64,000 nt of DNA from positions 62,001 to 126,000 of the forward strand of contig DYJL01000005.1 of NCBI GenBank assembly GCA_020723105.1. The letters are read 5' to 3'. The translations under genes and the position numbers were made by a program. Positions 8,630-18,426 of the stretch are shown piece by piece. Under the pieces are notes generated by a model. That model ran no database searches. It saw only the letters and a program-made list of their open reading frames with translations, and was not told the origin of the DNA. The stretch is from Nitrospira japonica (GTDB lineage Bacteria; Nitrospirota; Thermodesulfovibrionia; UBA6902). Each line of letters starts with the position of its first letter. Position 1 is the stretch's first letter.

Positions 8630-8635
8630 TATAAT
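8630..8635 (+). promoter_or_regulatory. -10 box for the AmrS gene, possibly leaderless
   Basis: A perfect TATAAT ends six bases before the ATG at 8642. Normal spacing would place transcription start on or beside the start codon. No Shine-Dalgarno fits in between, so a leaderless mRNA is predicted. No good -35 hexamer is visible because the octamer array occupies that region. Confidence 0.5.
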
Positions 8636-8641
8636 TTCTTT

Positions 8642-9649
8642 ATGAAAGAAGCGCAGTTTTATGAAAAACTCGGGGATCAGACAGTTAAGTGTTTTCTCTG
8701 TGCTCATCACTGTCTGATATCAGAAGGCAAGCGCGGCCTCTGTGCAGTCCGGGAAAATAAAGGCGGCGTGCTTTACAGCCTTGTATACGGGAAGCTTGTG
8801 TCAATGAATGTGGATCCGATTGAAAAGAAGCCGCTCTTTCATTTCTATCCAAAATCAAAGTCTTTTTCCATCTCTACAGTCGGCTGCAACTTTCGCTGCA
8901 AGCACTGTCAGAACTATGATATATCCCAGTATCCGAGAAGATATAAGGATATACCTGGAGAGAATGTTTCGCCGCAGACAGTAGTTGAGGCTGCAGAACG
9001 GGCCGGGTGTAAAAGCATTTCATATACTTATACGGAACCTACAATATTTTTTGAATTCGCATACGAGTGTGCGCAACTCGCACATGAAAGAGGGATTAAA
9101 AATGTTTTTGTCAGCAATGGCTATACCGGTCTGGATGCAGTAAAAACCATTGCGCAGTTTCTTGACGGCAATAACATAGATTTAAAAGGTGACGATGAGT
9201 TTTACAAAAAAATATGCGGTGCGAGATTGCAACCGGTTCTGGATACCATAAAACTTATGAAAGAACTTGGCGTATGGCTGGAAATTACTACTTTGATTAT
9301 TCCGTCATATAATGATTCAGAAAAAACCATAAATGGTATAATAGACTTCATTTTATCGGTGGACCCTGCTATACCCTGGCATGTATCACAGTTTTATCCT
9401 ACACATGAGCTTTTGGATCAGCCCCGTACTCCACTGAAGACTTTGATGCGGGCGAGGGAAACAGGGCTTAGAAGAGGAATTAAATACGTCTACACCGGCA
9501 ATGTTCCCGGTGAAGGCGGAGAAAATACTTATTGTCCCAAATGCGGGGAACTTCTTATTGAGCGTTTGGGTTATCTGATTACGCAGAACAAAATTGAAGG
9601 AGGGCGCTGTCTTAAGTGTGAGGAAAGTATTGACGGCGTGTGGGGGTGA
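8642..9649 (+). CDS. amrS: AmmeMemoRadiSam-type radical SAM enzyme AmrS
   Basis: Radical SAM protein of the PflA-like/AmmeMemoRadiSam family; its product chemistry is not established. In 335 residues an N-terminal Cys cluster (CFLCAHHC, GLC) precedes the radical SAM signature Cys82-x3-Cys86-x2-Cys89 (CNFRCKHCQN). A C-terminal zinc-ribbon-like CPKCGE...CLKCEE follows near residue 300. SYTYTEPTIFFE is typical for the family. The usual partners (AMMECR1, Memo) are not adjacent. The TGA stop is six bases upstream of the next start, so it likely forms an operon with the DtxR-type gene. Confidence 0.9.
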   Translation: MKEAQFYEKLGDQTVKCFLCAHHCLISEGKRGLCAVRENKGGVLYSLVYGKLVSMNVDPIEKKPLFHFYPKSKSFSISTVGCNFRCKHCQNYDISQYPRRYKDIPGENVSPQTVVEAAERAGCKSISYTYTEPTIFFEFAYECAQLAHERGIKNVFVSNGYTGLDAVKTIAQFLDGNNIDLKGDDEFYKKICGARLQPVLDTIKLMKELGVWLEITTLIIPSYNDSEKTINGIIDFILSVDPAIPWHVSQFYPTHELLDQPRTPLKTLMRARETGLRRGIKYVYTGNVPGEGGENTYCPKCGELLIERLGYLITQNKIEGGRCLKCEESIDGVWG

Positions 9650-9654
9650 AGAAT

Positions 9655-10305
9655 ATGGACAATAAACTCAAGGATGAAATATTGGAACTTCTCTGGTCTA
9701 TGAGAGAAAAAGGCATAAAAAGTTATGCTGAGTTAATTAACGGAGTCAATAACAGTGAAGCCTCGGATACTTTGATCAAGATGGAGAAATCCGGGCTTAT
9801 CACAATTTCTGAGGATCAGGTGGAATTGGCTGACAAGGGGGAAAGCCGGGCCAGGGATTTAACGCGCCGCCACCGGCTTGCAGAAAGACTTTTTCATGAT
9901 GTCCTGGAAGTGGGAATGCAGGAGAGTGAAGAAACTGCATGCGAAGTAGAACATTTTCTTTCCCCTTCAGTTACCGACAGTGTCTGCTCATTTTTGGGAC
10001 ACCCGCCTACCTGTCCGCATGGGAAACCGATTCCGCGGGGAGAATGCTGCTCGAGATACAAATCTGAAATGAGACCCCTCGTCATGCAATTAAAGGAACT
10101 TGATGTTGGCTCACGAGGGAGGATTGTATTTATCGTACCTTCTGAACATTCAAGGCTTGAACGGCTTGCCTCAATGGGGATTGTTCCGGGAAATATTATA
10201 AGGCTGAAGCAGAAAAGACCTTCCTTCGTGCTGGAAATAGATGAGACTGTTCTGGCTGTGGACAGTCTGATAGCTGAAGAAATTTACGTAAAGGAGAAAA
10301 AATAA
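9655..10305 (+). CDS. DtxR/MntR-family metal-dependent regulator
   Basis: Metal-sensing transcriptional repressor. The ATG at 9655 follows GGGGGTG; a GTG at 9640 would overlap the previous gene and lacks a Shine-Dalgarno. An N-terminal helix-turn-helix (about 5-65) precedes the metal-binding and dimerisation domain (RHRLAERLF, EESEETACEVEH-like helix, LGHPPTCPHGKPIP). The C-terminus from about residue 140 is a FeoA/SH3-like domain (ASMGIVPGNIIRLKQKRPSF). Candidate metal ligands include the Cys and His residues of the central domain. Iron or manganese is the likely effector, but the sequence alone does not decide. No target operator was recognised. Confidence 0.9.
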   Translation: MDNKLKDEILELLWSMREKGIKSYAELINGVNNSEASDTLIKMEKSGLITISEDQVELADKGESRARDLTRRHRLAERLFHDVLEVGMQESEETACEVEHFLSPSVTDSVCSFLGHPPTCPHGKPIPRGECCSRYKSEMRPLVMQLKELDVGSRGRIVFIVPSEHSRLERLASMGIVPGNIIRLKQKRPSFVLEIDETVLAVDSLIAEEIYVKEKK

Positions 10306-10334
10306 GATAAGCATAAGCAGTGAACTGCTTATCT
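10293..10334 (-). terminator. Hairpin between convergent genes, terminator of the M48 gene
   Basis: A 9-bp perfect stem (AGATAAGCA/TGCTTATCT, 10305-10313 with 10326-10334) lies across both stop codons of the convergent dtxR-like and M48 genes. Reading on the minus strand it is followed by a TTATTTTTT tract, so it can terminate the M48 transcript. Confidence 0.65.
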
Positions 10335-11753
10335 GCCCGGGAGCGTAAGGGCAGCAAGTCTTTTTTTTGCGTATCTTCCCATTTCGTTGTCAGGGGCCAC
10401 CTGTAATTGATGTCTGTATTCCAAAGCTGCTGATTTGACGTCGCCTGTTCTTTCATAGCAGATTCCGAGGAGTCCGTGAATCTCAGGATGTTTTGGTGCG
10501 GCTTCTTCAAAGTTTCTCAGATAGGGAATCGCTTCTTTATACCGCTGTAACAGGAAATAGCTTTTACCCAGCCCGAAATGTGTTTGGATATGATCAGGAT
10601 ACAGGTTAAGGCTCTTTTTGAATTCATTTGCGGCCTGCCTGTAATCTTCCTGAAAATAGTGGGCCAATCCTTTGCCATAGTATGCAGGTTGATATTCGGC
10701 ATCAATTGAAAGCGCTTTCTGATACGCCCGCTGCGCTTCCGTATAATTTTGCTCCTGAAGTTTAATGAAGCCAAGTAGATTGTAAAAGGGCGTTTGCTCA
10801 TCATCGAGGCTGATTGCTTTTCTTAAGCTCTCTTCGGCTGCCTTGAAATTCTTTTTCTGATAATAATTTTCTGCCTCGTCATAAATAAAATAGATTTTAT
10901 TAATTTCCCGTATTTTTTTAATTGCAGCCTGGAAACGACTGCTGAATTTACCGTCCCCATGAATACGGTGCGGAGGCAGCTCATTTATCATGGCCTGAAT
11001 CTCACTTATTCTGACTTCTGTTCTTGGATGTGTTGACAGTATTTGGTTGATGAAATGGTCTTCAGTACGTGATTTGCCGAGTCTCTTCATATAATTATCG
11101 GCTGCTCTATCAAGTACGTTATGTGCTGATATAGCTTCATGCGGGTCGTAACCAAGCCGGGCCATGTATTTAACGCCGAGCCTGTCAGCCTGAATTTCCT
11201 GACCCCTGTCATATTTAAGTAGCATGAGACTGCTTCCAACAGCGCCAACAGTTAAAAGAGCGTCGCCCCCCTTTGTTCCTTCAAGGGCCGCAGCACCTAT
11301 TGCGAGACCTAATTGCTGCAAAGTCATGCGTGACAGCTTTTGCGCTGTATGCCGGGCCATAACATGCCCGACTTCGTGACCGATGACGGCTGCAAACTGG
11401 GCTTCATTTTCCATTTCACTCAGAAGCCCTCTCGTAATGGCTACATTTCCCGGGAGTGCAAAGGCGTTTGGAATTGAAGTGTTCTGGATATAGAATTTCA
11501 TGGGAAGCTGCGGACGTTCAGAGTCTTGCCATATCTGTTTTACGATTGGTTCAAGATAAGACTCAAGCGCCCGGTCCTGATAATAACCTCCGAATTCCCA
11601 TCGTAATGACGGAGCAGCCTCTTTTCCAATATTAAGTTCCTGTTCTTCGCTTACCAGCATTAATTCCTGCTGGCCTGTAACCGGATTGATAGCGCATGAA
11701 ATCAGGAAAGAGTAAATTAATATAGTCACAACAGTATAAAAGCGTTTTTTCAT
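10329..11753 (-). CDS. M48 metalloprotease lipoprotein with TPR repeats (BepA-like)
   Basis: Predicted periplasmic, lipid-anchored zinc protease/chaperone for outer-membrane protein quality control, like BepA. The signal peptide ends in a lipobox with Cys20 (FLISC). The M48 domain has HEVGH at 126-130 and the third-ligand segment EIQADRLG near 195. From about residue 285 the C-terminus is a run of tetratricopeptide repeats (YNLLGFIKLQEQ, AYYGKGLAHYFQ, THFGLGKSYF, IHGLLGICYE). The 474 residues match BepA-type length. It starts five bases after the asnS stop codon, so the two are probably co-transcribed. Confidence 0.92.
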   Translation of the reverse strand: MKKRFYTVVTILIYSFLISCAINPVTGQQELMLVSEEQELNIGKEAAPSLRWEFGGYYQDRALESYLEPIVKQIWQDSERPQLPMKFYIQNTSIPNAFALPGNVAITRGLLSEMENEAQFAAVIGHEVGHVMARHTAQKLSRMTLQQLGLAIGAAALEGTKGGDALLTVGAVGSSLMLLKYDRGQEIQADRLGVKYMARLGYDPHEAISAHNVLDRAADNYMKRLGKSRTEDHFINQILSTHPRTEVRISEIQAMINELPPHRIHGDGKFSSRFQAAIKKIREINKIYFIYDEAENYYQKKNFKAAEESLRKAISLDDEQTPFYNLLGFIKLQEQNYTEAQRAYQKALSIDAEYQPAYYGKGLAHYFQEDYRQAANEFKKSLNLYPDHIQTHFGLGKSYFLLQRYKEAIPYLRNFEEAAPKHPEIHGLLGICYERTGDVKSAALEYRHQLQVAPDNEMGRYAKKRLAALTLPGR

Positions 11754-11758
11754 ATGGT

Positions 11759-13147
11759 TCAGAATTTTATTGTCTGCGGCGCCCTGGGACAGGGGATGAC
11801 GTCGCGGATGTTGTGCATTCCTGTAACATATTGCACCAGCCTTTCAAACCCGAGGCCGAACCCGGCATGAGGCGCAGAGCCGAATCTGCGGAGGTCGAGA
11901 TACCATTGCATATTCTCAAGAGGTATTTCTGCATGAAGCATTCTTTCAGTCAGTACATCAAGCCTCTCTTCACGCTGGCTGCCTCCGATAATCTCGCCGA
12001 TTTTAGGGACCAGAAGGTCCATGGCAGCAACTGTTTTTTCATCAGGATTAAGTCTCATATAGAATGCCTTTATCTCTTTTGGATAATCTGTCACAATCAC
12101 CGGCCCCTTGAAAACTTTATCTGTCAGATAGCGTTCATGTTCTGACTGCAGATCGAGTCCCCACTTCACAGGGAATTCAAATTTCTCTTTTGATTTTTCG
12201 AGTTCCTCGATAGCATCGGTATAAGATATATGGACAAAGGGTTTTTCAGAAAGATCTCTGAGTTCAGTGACTGATGTGTTCTTGTAGAATTTTTCCAGAA
12301 AGGCAATCTCGCTATCACCTTTTTCAAGTACCCTCCGACAGAGGAAATGGAAAAAATCCTCGGCAAGCTGCATATCGTCTTTCAAATCCGCAAAGGCCAT
12401 TTCAGGCTCGATCATCCAGAATTCTGAAAGATGGCGCGAGGTGTTGGAATTTTCAGCCCGGAATGTCGGACCGAATGTGTACACATCACCAAGCGACATT
12501 GCAAGGAATTCCGCTTCAAGCTGTCCGCTTACTGTGAGATAGGCTTGTTTGCCGAAAAAGTCCTGCGAGAAATCAACGGCTCCGTCAGCCGTTGCCGGCA
12601 ATCTCTCAAGGGGTAAAGATGTTATTGTGAAAAGATCGCCTGCTCCTTCACAATCACTTGCGGTAATGATAGGCGTGTGAACCCATATGAACCCCCGACT
12701 CTGGAAAAACTCATGCACTGCTTTCGCAAGGATATTGCGCACCCTGAAGACAGCGCCGAAGGTATTTGTTCTCGGTCTCAGGTGACCGATCTCTCTAAGA
12801 AATTCCAGAGTGTGTCCTTTTTTCTGAAGGGGATATGCTGCAGGGTCTGCATCACCGAAGATCTCGATTTCAGAGACTTCAACTTCAAATTTTTGCCCCT
12901 GCGCTGGAGATTCTTTCAGCAGGCCTGTAACTTTGACAGCAGCGCCTGTATTGCAGTGAGTTAATTTCTGAAAAGCTGGAGCTGCTTCGGGGATTACGAG
13001 CTGGAGCGTATCCTGAGTAGAGCCGTCGCTGAGTGCGATGAATGCTATACCTTTGGACTCGCGCCTGGTCCTTACCCATCCGCAGACAGTGATCGATTGA
13101 CCTGCGTTTCCATCAGAAAGAATGTTTTTTATTCGAGATCGTTGCAT
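11759..13147 (-). CDS. asnS: Asparaginyl-tRNA synthetase
   Basis: Class IIb aminoacyl-tRNA synthetase charging tRNA-Asn. The 462 residues have the expected size. An N-terminal OB-fold anticodon-binding domain (TVCGWVRTRRESKG) is followed by motif 1 (FFQSRGFIWVHTPIIT), motif 2 (FGPTFRAENSNTSRHLSEFW) and motif 3 (GFGLGFERLVQYV). The SRHL-EFWM context and lack of an AspRS insertion favour Asn over Asp. GGGAGG lies eight bases before the ATG. It heads a unit with the M48 gene. Confidence 0.97.
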   Translation of the reverse strand: MQRSRIKNILSDGNAGQSITVCGWVRTRRESKGIAFIALSDGSTQDTLQLVIPEAAPAFQKLTHCNTGAAVKVTGLLKESPAQGQKFEVEVSEIEIFGDADPAAYPLQKKGHTLEFLREIGHLRPRTNTFGAVFRVRNILAKAVHEFFQSRGFIWVHTPIITASDCEGAGDLFTITSLPLERLPATADGAVDFSQDFFGKQAYLTVSGQLEAEFLAMSLGDVYTFGPTFRAENSNTSRHLSEFWMIEPEMAFADLKDDMQLAEDFFHFLCRRVLEKGDSEIAFLEKFYKNTSVTELRDLSEKPFVHISYTDAIEELEKSKEKFEFPVKWGLDLQSEHERYLTDKVFKGPVIVTDYPKEIKAFYMRLNPDEKTVAAMDLLVPKIGEIIGGSQREERLDVLTERMLHAEIPLENMQWYLDLRRFGSAPHAGFGLGFERLVQYVTGMHNIRDVIPCPRAPQTIKF

Positions 13148-13307
13148 GCTCGCCTCCCAAAAAAATCTTATCTATATTACCATGAAGCGGCAGCTTGTTT
13201 TATAAAACTCCATCAACGTCATTAAAAACCTTTATTTAATTTTTCATTCTGATATATACTAAAACGTTTTTTCATTTTAAAATGGATATGGAAGGTTTTT
13301 TCTTCAT

Positions 13308-15353
13308 ATGATCTTGTCTCCAATGAACATAATCGTTTCTTCTGTTCTGCTGCTCTTTCTTTCTGCCCTGCTGGCGCCGCTTTTCAAAAGCCGTCAGCGC
13401 TTATTAATTAACGCGTCATTCTTGTTAGCAGCAATCGCTTCCCTGCTCGGAGCAGCCGGAGGAATATGGGTTGTAGGGGCCGGCATTACAAGTAAACTAA
13501 TTTTGCCTGTAGGTCTGCCTGATTTGCCTTTTCATCTGAGGCTTGATCCCCTTGCCGGTTTCTTTATTACAGTGATATGCCTGTTGTCCCTTTTCGTATC
13601 TCTGTACTCCATTGGTTACGTTAAGGGATATCTTGGGAAAAGACCTGTTACGAGTCTTGTTGTATTCTATGGTCTCTTTCTTGCCGGGATGCTGATGGTG
13701 GTTTTGGCGGATGATGCATTATTTTTCCTCGTATCATGGGAAGTCATGGCGGCTGCTTCATACTTCCTTGTAATGTTTGAAGATGAGCTCATTGAAAACA
13801 GGAGGGCGGCATTCCTTTATATGATAGTTGCGCATGTAGGGGCCATTGCAATACTTTTGTCTTTTGGAATCATGGCGGGACTGACAACAGGATTTGAAAG
13901 TTTCAGCGGCTACACATTTGATGCCATGCGGCAGGCAGAGTTTCCTCTTCAATGGGCGACCGCTGCTTTCCTGCTTGCCTTTTTCGGATTTGCTGCAAAG
14001 GCGGGTGTGGTGCCTTTGCATGTCTGGCTGCCTGAGGCGCATCCTGTTGCGCCGTCCAATGTCTCGGCCCTGATGAGCGGAGTGATGCTCAAAACCGCAA
14101 TCTACGGGATAGTGCGCGTGTCGTTCGATCTCCTCGGGGGCTTTCCATGGTGGTGGGGCGCCATTGTATTGATATTTGGATTGATATCTGCTGTCATGGG
14201 TGTGCTTTATGCCCTGATGCAGCATGATTTAAAGAGACTCCTTGCATATCATTCAGTTGAAAATATTGGCATCATTCTCATAGGCATTGGACTGTCCATG
14301 ATATTTACTTCATATAATATGCCGTTATTGGCAGCGCTGGCGCTAATAGCCGGGCTTTATCACACGATGAACCATGCGCTATTCAAGGGCTTGTTGTTTA
14401 TGGGCGCGGGGGCCGTGCTTCACGCTACACATGAACGCAATATGGAGGAGATGGGCGGGCTTATACACCGCATGCCCTGGACCGCTGCGCTTTTTCTTGT
14501 TGGCTGTGTTTCTATTTCCGCTTTGCCTCCTTTTAACGGGTTTGTGTCTGAGTGGCTTACTTTTCAGGCCTTTCTTCTTTCTCCTGCGCTGCCGGGACCT
14601 TTGCTGAAATTACTGATTCCGCTTGGGGCTGCACTTCTGGCTTTGACAGGCGCGCTTGCCGCAGCCTGTTTTGTAAAGGCCTTTGGAGTGACCTTCCTTG
14701 GACACTGGAGGGGTTCTCGTAATCCGCGTGTTCAGGAAGCGGGACCGACAATGCGTCTCGGCATGATATTGGCGGCGCTGATGTGTCTTTTTCTTGGAAT
14801 TTTGCCTACGGCAATCATAGAATGGATGGACATCCTCACAGAGCAATTGGTCGGGGACAAGATCGGCACCACTGCAGGGGCCTTCGGCTGGATGTGGCTG
14901 ACGCCGATTGCTTCTGAGCGGGCGTCATATTCGGGTTCGACAGTCTTTCTTGGCATACTGGCTGTTGTGGCAGTTGTGTATCTTCTGCTTCATGTCAAAC
15001 CATCGGCTATACACAGGGTGCCTATCTGGGACTGCGGCTTTGCAAAGATAAATCAGAGGATGCAATATAACGCTGCATCTTTTTCAATGCCGATACGCAG
15101 GATATTCGGCTTTCTCTTCAATATCAAAGAACAGGTGAAGCTTACTCCACGGGGTGTGCATCCTGCTTTTCCAATGAGATTGAATTACTATCTCCGCATA
15201 AGAGACCGCTTCTGGGGATGGCTTTATAAGCCCGTAGTTGAAACCAGCTTCCGGTTATCACGCAGGGTGGGGCGGCTGCAACAGGGGCGCATACAGGCTT
15301 ATCTCATATATTCCTTTATAACGATTATTGTCTTACTGGTGTTTTCGAGATGA
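13308..15353 (+). CDS. hyfB: Hydrogenase-4 subunit B-like antiporter-type membrane protein (HyfB/HycC)
   Basis: Mrp/NuoL-like proton-channel subunit of a membrane-bound complex I/hydrogenase-type machine. The 681 residues form about 14-16 transmembrane segments. The proton-conducting transporter core carries the conserved WEVMAAASYFLVMFE (TM5 Glu), AGVVPLHVWLPEAHP and DLKRLLAYHSVENIGI motifs. It is the first gene of a six-gene plus-strand operon that continues with ATGA-type overlaps. The ATG at 13308 has GGAAGG about 13 bases upstream; the ATG at 13323 is an alternative. Confidence 0.9.
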   Translation: MILSPMNIIVSSVLLLFLSALLAPLFKSRQRLLINASFLLAAIASLLGAAGGIWVVGAGITSKLILPVGLPDLPFHLRLDPLAGFFITVICLLSLFVSLYSIGYVKGYLGKRPVTSLVVFYGLFLAGMLMVVLADDALFFLVSWEVMAAASYFLVMFEDELIENRRAAFLYMIVAHVGAIAILLSFGIMAGLTTGFESFSGYTFDAMRQAEFPLQWATAAFLLAFFGFAAKAGVVPLHVWLPEAHPVAPSNVSALMSGVMLKTAIYGIVRVSFDLLGGFPWWWGAIVLIFGLISAVMGVLYALMQHDLKRLLAYHSVENIGIILIGIGLSMIFTSYNMPLLAALALIAGLYHTMNHALFKGLLFMGAGAVLHATHERNMEEMGGLIHRMPWTAALFLVGCVSISALPPFNGFVSEWLTFQAFLLSPALPGPLLKLLIPLGAALLALTGALAAACFVKAFGVTFLGHWRGSRNPRVQEAGPTMRLGMILAALMCLFLGILPTAIIEWMDILTEQLVGDKIGTTAGAFGWMWLTPIASERASYSGSTVFLGILAVVAVVYLLLHVKPSAIHRVPIWDCGFAKINQRMQYNAASFSMPIRRIFGFLFNIKEQVKLTPRGVHPAFPMRLNYYLRIRDRFWGWLYKPVVETSFRLSRRVGRLQQGRIQAYLIYSFITIIVLLVFSR

Positions 15354-16294
15354 AAGTTTATCCATACATAATAGAGTTTCTGCAGATTGCAATCTTTCTC
15401 GGAATTGCGCCTGCGTTTACAGGATGGGTGAGAATGTTGAAGTGCTGGACTCAGGGACGCACCTCTGCAGGGCTTTTCCAGCCTTACCGGGATATCATGA
15501 AGCTGTTTTCCAAAGACGTGATACTGGCTGACAATGCATCATGGATATTCCGCTTCACCCCGTATCTTATATTCGGCACAGCCGTGCTTGCAGGAGGGAT
15601 CGTACCGATGCTGTCCATTGATTTACCTATAACATCTACGGCTGACGTAATTGTACTTGTGGCGCTTTTTGCCATAGCGCGTTTTTTTACAGCGCTTGCA
15701 GGAATGGATATAGGGACTGCCTTTGGCGGAATGGGTTCAAGCCGCGAAATGACTATAGCCTCGCTGGCAGAGCCCGCTATGCTTATGGCGATTTTTACAG
15801 TGTCGCTGGCAAGTAAATCAACTTCCCTGTCGCAAATGGTGCATGTTATTTACAGCGGCCAATCCGTGTTACGGCCGTCTCTTGTATTTGCGCTTCTTGC
15901 CTTTATATTGATTGCATTGGCAGAGACCGGCAGGATACCGGTTGATAACCCGGCCACGCACCTCGAACTGACGATGATACATGAGGCGATGATACTGGAA
16001 TATTCAGGGCGGCATCTCGCACTTATTGAATGGGCCAATATGATGAAGCTGTTTCTTTTTACCGCGCTTGGCATAGCGACATTTTTCCCATGGGGAATTG
16101 CGGCGTCAGGCGATATCGGTTTTATTCCGGCAGCGCTTCTTATAATGATGCTGAAACTCGGGATTGCGGGCGCAGGACTCGTGCTGTTGGAAACAGGACT
16201 TGCAAAGATGCGGATATTCCGTCTGACAGAATTCCTGGGGTCGGCCTTTTTGCTGGCAACGCTTGGGATGTTGTCGTATTTTATTTTGGAGTAA
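15350..16294 (+). CDS. hyfC: HyfC/HycD-like membrane subunit (NuoH family)
   Basis: Homologue of NuoH/HycD, the membrane subunit that couples the peripheral Fe-S arm to the ion-pumping arm. It has 314 residues and about eight transmembrane helices. Conserved elements include AGLFQPYRDIMKLFSKD near residues 38-54, MDIGTAFGGMGSSREM and ETGRIPVDNPATHLELTMIHE, in which the Glu/Asp/His cluster is typical of the family. The start codon overlaps the hyfB stop codon by four bases. Confidence 0.92.
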   Translation: MKVYPYIIEFLQIAIFLGIAPAFTGWVRMLKCWTQGRTSAGLFQPYRDIMKLFSKDVILADNASWIFRFTPYLIFGTAVLAGGIVPMLSIDLPITSTADVIVLVALFAIARFFTALAGMDIGTAFGGMGSSREMTIASLAEPAMLMAIFTVSLASKSTSLSQMVHVIYSGQSVLRPSLVFALLAFILIALAETGRIPVDNPATHLELTMIHEAMILEYSGRHLALIEWANMMKLFLFTALGIATFFPWGIAASGDIGFIPAALLIMMLKLGIAGAGLVLLETGLAKMRIFRLTEFLGSAFLLATLGMLSYFILE

Positions 16295-16295
16295 T

Positions 16296-16961
16296 ATGAA
16301 CATAAACATTGCTGCGCAGATAAACAGTTTTCTTGCGGCGCTGGTGCTGCTGACCGCCTTCGGCATGCTGGTGCAAAGGAGGATGTACGGGCTTGTGCAC
16401 CTTTTCACATGGCAGGGGCTTTTTCTGTCCCTGAACACAGCGATTGTCGGTTATGTGGCGGGGCGGCATCACCTTTACATATCTTCCGTCCTGACACTGG
16501 CCCTTAAAGTTATTCTGCTTCCTTACATCCTGCATGTGCTCATTCAACGCCTTAAAGTTCATAAGGAAGTAGAGACAGTTATAAATGTTCCTATGACAAT
16601 GCTGATCGGAATAGCTCTGGTTATATTCTCTTATCATCTGATGTCTCCGGTCCGGGAACTTTCAAATCTGGTAACACGTTCGACGCTTGCCGTGGCCCTG
16701 GCCACTGTCATGATAGGGCTTTTGATGATGATAACGAGAAAACACGCCGTCACTCAGATAATAGGATTTCTTGCTATGGAAAACGGTCTGTTCTTTGCCG
16801 CCACCAGTGCGACATACGGGATGCCGCTTGTGGTGGAATTAGGCGTGGCTCTCGATATACTGATTGCGGCTTTTATCTTCGGAATATTTTTCTTTCACAT
16901 ACACACTACCTTTGACAGCCTCGATATAGAACAGATGGCAAGGCTGAAGGAGGAAGATTAA
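16296..16961 (+). CDS. hyfE: HyfE-like membrane subunit (NuoK-related)
   Basis: Small antiporter-type membrane protein related to NuoK, part of the ion-translocating arm. It has 221 residues and about seven helices. FLAMENGLFFAA near residues 165-175 carries the NuoK-like Glu. GVALDILIAAFIFG also marks HyfE. The ATG at 16296 follows GGAG and lies one base after the hyfC stop; a TTG further upstream would overlap hyfC and is less likely. Confidence 0.88.
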   Translation: MNINIAAQINSFLAALVLLTAFGMLVQRRMYGLVHLFTWQGLFLSLNTAIVGYVAGRHHLYISSVLTLALKVILLPYILHVLIQRLKVHKEVETVINVPMTMLIGIALVIFSYHLMSPVRELSNLVTRSTLAVALATVMIGLLMMITRKHAVTQIIGFLAMENGLFFAATSATYGMPLVVELGVALDILIAAFIFGIFFFHIHTTFDSLDIEQMARLKEED

Positions 16962-16980
16962 GGAGAATGGAGTACTTGTA

Positions 16981-18426
16981 ATGTTATTGATTTTACTGCT
17001 TGTGCCGCTTTTTGGCGCTGTCATTCTCGCATTTGTGGGAGACAGGAAATTTGCGCCTGAGATAAATATCATGTGTTCTGCTGCGACATTTGCCGCAGGC
17101 GCCGGACTCGCAGTGCAGGTATATATGCATGGGCCGATGCTGGCCGGCGGAAAATTTTTTTTTGTGGATGCCTTCAATGTTTATCTGTCTGTCCTGACCT
17201 CTTTTGTTTCCATGACAACTGCAATATTCAGCAGGAGATACATGCGAAAGGAAAGGGAACACGGGCGGGTAGGACACATGAGGATGCGTTTTTATCATGC
17301 CATGTTTCAGCTCTTCATATTTGCCATGCTCCTGTGCCTTCTGACAAACAATGTGGGCGTATTATGGATAGCGATGGAGCTGGCAACATTGTCTACGGTC
17401 CTTCTTGTTTCTCTGTATCGCACGCCGACTGCAATAGAGGCTGCGTGGAAATATTTCATCCTTTGCGGAGTCGGTATTGCCCAGGCTCTGTTTGGGACCG
17501 TGCTCCTTTACTTTGCTGCTGAAAGGGTATTGGGTGAAGGCGGAGAGGCGCTCCTCTGGACCAACCTCAGCCGGATAAGTGGAGAACTTGAGCCTACAGT
17601 CCTTTCGCTGGCTTTTGTTTTTCTAATGGTTGGATATGGTACAAAAGTTGGATTGGTGCCGCTTCACAACTGGCTTCCTGACGCTCACAGCGAAGGCCCG
17701 ACTCCTATCTCTGCAGTACTCTCGGGACTTCTGCTGAATATAGCGCTTTATGCCCTCGTCAGATGCAAAGTACTTGTTGACGGAGCTACGGGCACTCATC
17801 ATGCCGGCAATATAATGATGGGTTTCGGTCTGTTGTCAATACTGGTAGCTGCCTTTTCTCTCCTCAGACAGAAAGACATAAAAAGGATGTTTTCATATTC
17901 ATCTATAGAGCATATGGGAATTGCGACCTTTGCCTTTGGACTTGGAGGCACTGTAGCTACATTTGGAGCGCTTCTGCATATGCTCGTGCACAGCCTTGCC
18001 AAGTCGGCAATATTTTTTACCGTAGGACATGCCTCGCAGATGCACCGGACACAAGAGATGGATAAAATTAAGGGACTTTTCAGAGGCAATCCGCTTGTAG
18101 GATGGGGCTTGATGCTTGGTGTTATGGCAATTGTGGGTCTGCCGCCGTTTGGAATCTTCACGAGTGAATTTCTTATATTGACGGCGACCATGAAAAATGC
18201 TCCCCTTCTGACGCCGTTTCTTTTATTAGGGCTTGCAGTGGCATTTGCCGCCCTTTTCCGAAGGGTTCAGTCCATGGTTGCGGGAGATGTGCCTTCTTAT
18301 CAGAAACCGATGAAGGCAGCGCATGTGCCTGTATTGCTGCATATGGCGCTGGTGCTCGTTATAGGTATTTATATGCCGGATTTTCTGAACAAGTGGTTTC
18401 ATACTGCAGTGGAGTTATTGAAATGA
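16981..18426 (+). CDS. hyfF: HyfF-like antiporter-type membrane subunit
   Basis: Second NuoL/M/N-type proton-conducting subunit of the complex. It has 481 residues and about 13-14 helices. Conserved motifs are WIAMELATLSTVLLVSLY (TM5 Glu), GYGTKVGLVPLHNWLPDAHS and RQKDIKRMFSYSSIEHMGI, in which the Lys and His residues line the proton path. It is spaced 19 bases from hyfE. Its TGA overlaps the next start codon as ATGA. Confidence 0.92.
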   Translation: MLLILLLVPLFGAVILAFVGDRKFAPEINIMCSAATFAAGAGLAVQVYMHGPMLAGGKFFFVDAFNVYLSVLTSFVSMTTAIFSRRYMRKEREHGRVGHMRMRFYHAMFQLFIFAMLLCLLTNNVGVLWIAMELATLSTVLLVSLYRTPTAIEAAWKYFILCGVGIAQALFGTVLLYFAAERVLGEGGEALLWTNLSRISGELEPTVLSLAFVFLMVGYGTKVGLVPLHNWLPDAHSEGPTPISAVLSGLLLNIALYALVRCKVLVDGATGTHHAGNIMMGFGLLSILVAAFSLLRQKDIKRMFSYSSIEHMGIATFAFGLGGTVATFGALLHMLVHSLAKSAIFFTVGHASQMHRTQEMDKIKGLFRGNPLVGWGLMLGVMAIVGLPPFGIFTSEFLILTATMKNAPLLTPFLLLGLAVAFAALFRRVQSMVAGDVPSYQKPMKAAHVPVLLHMALVLVIGIYMPDFLNKWFHTAVELLK

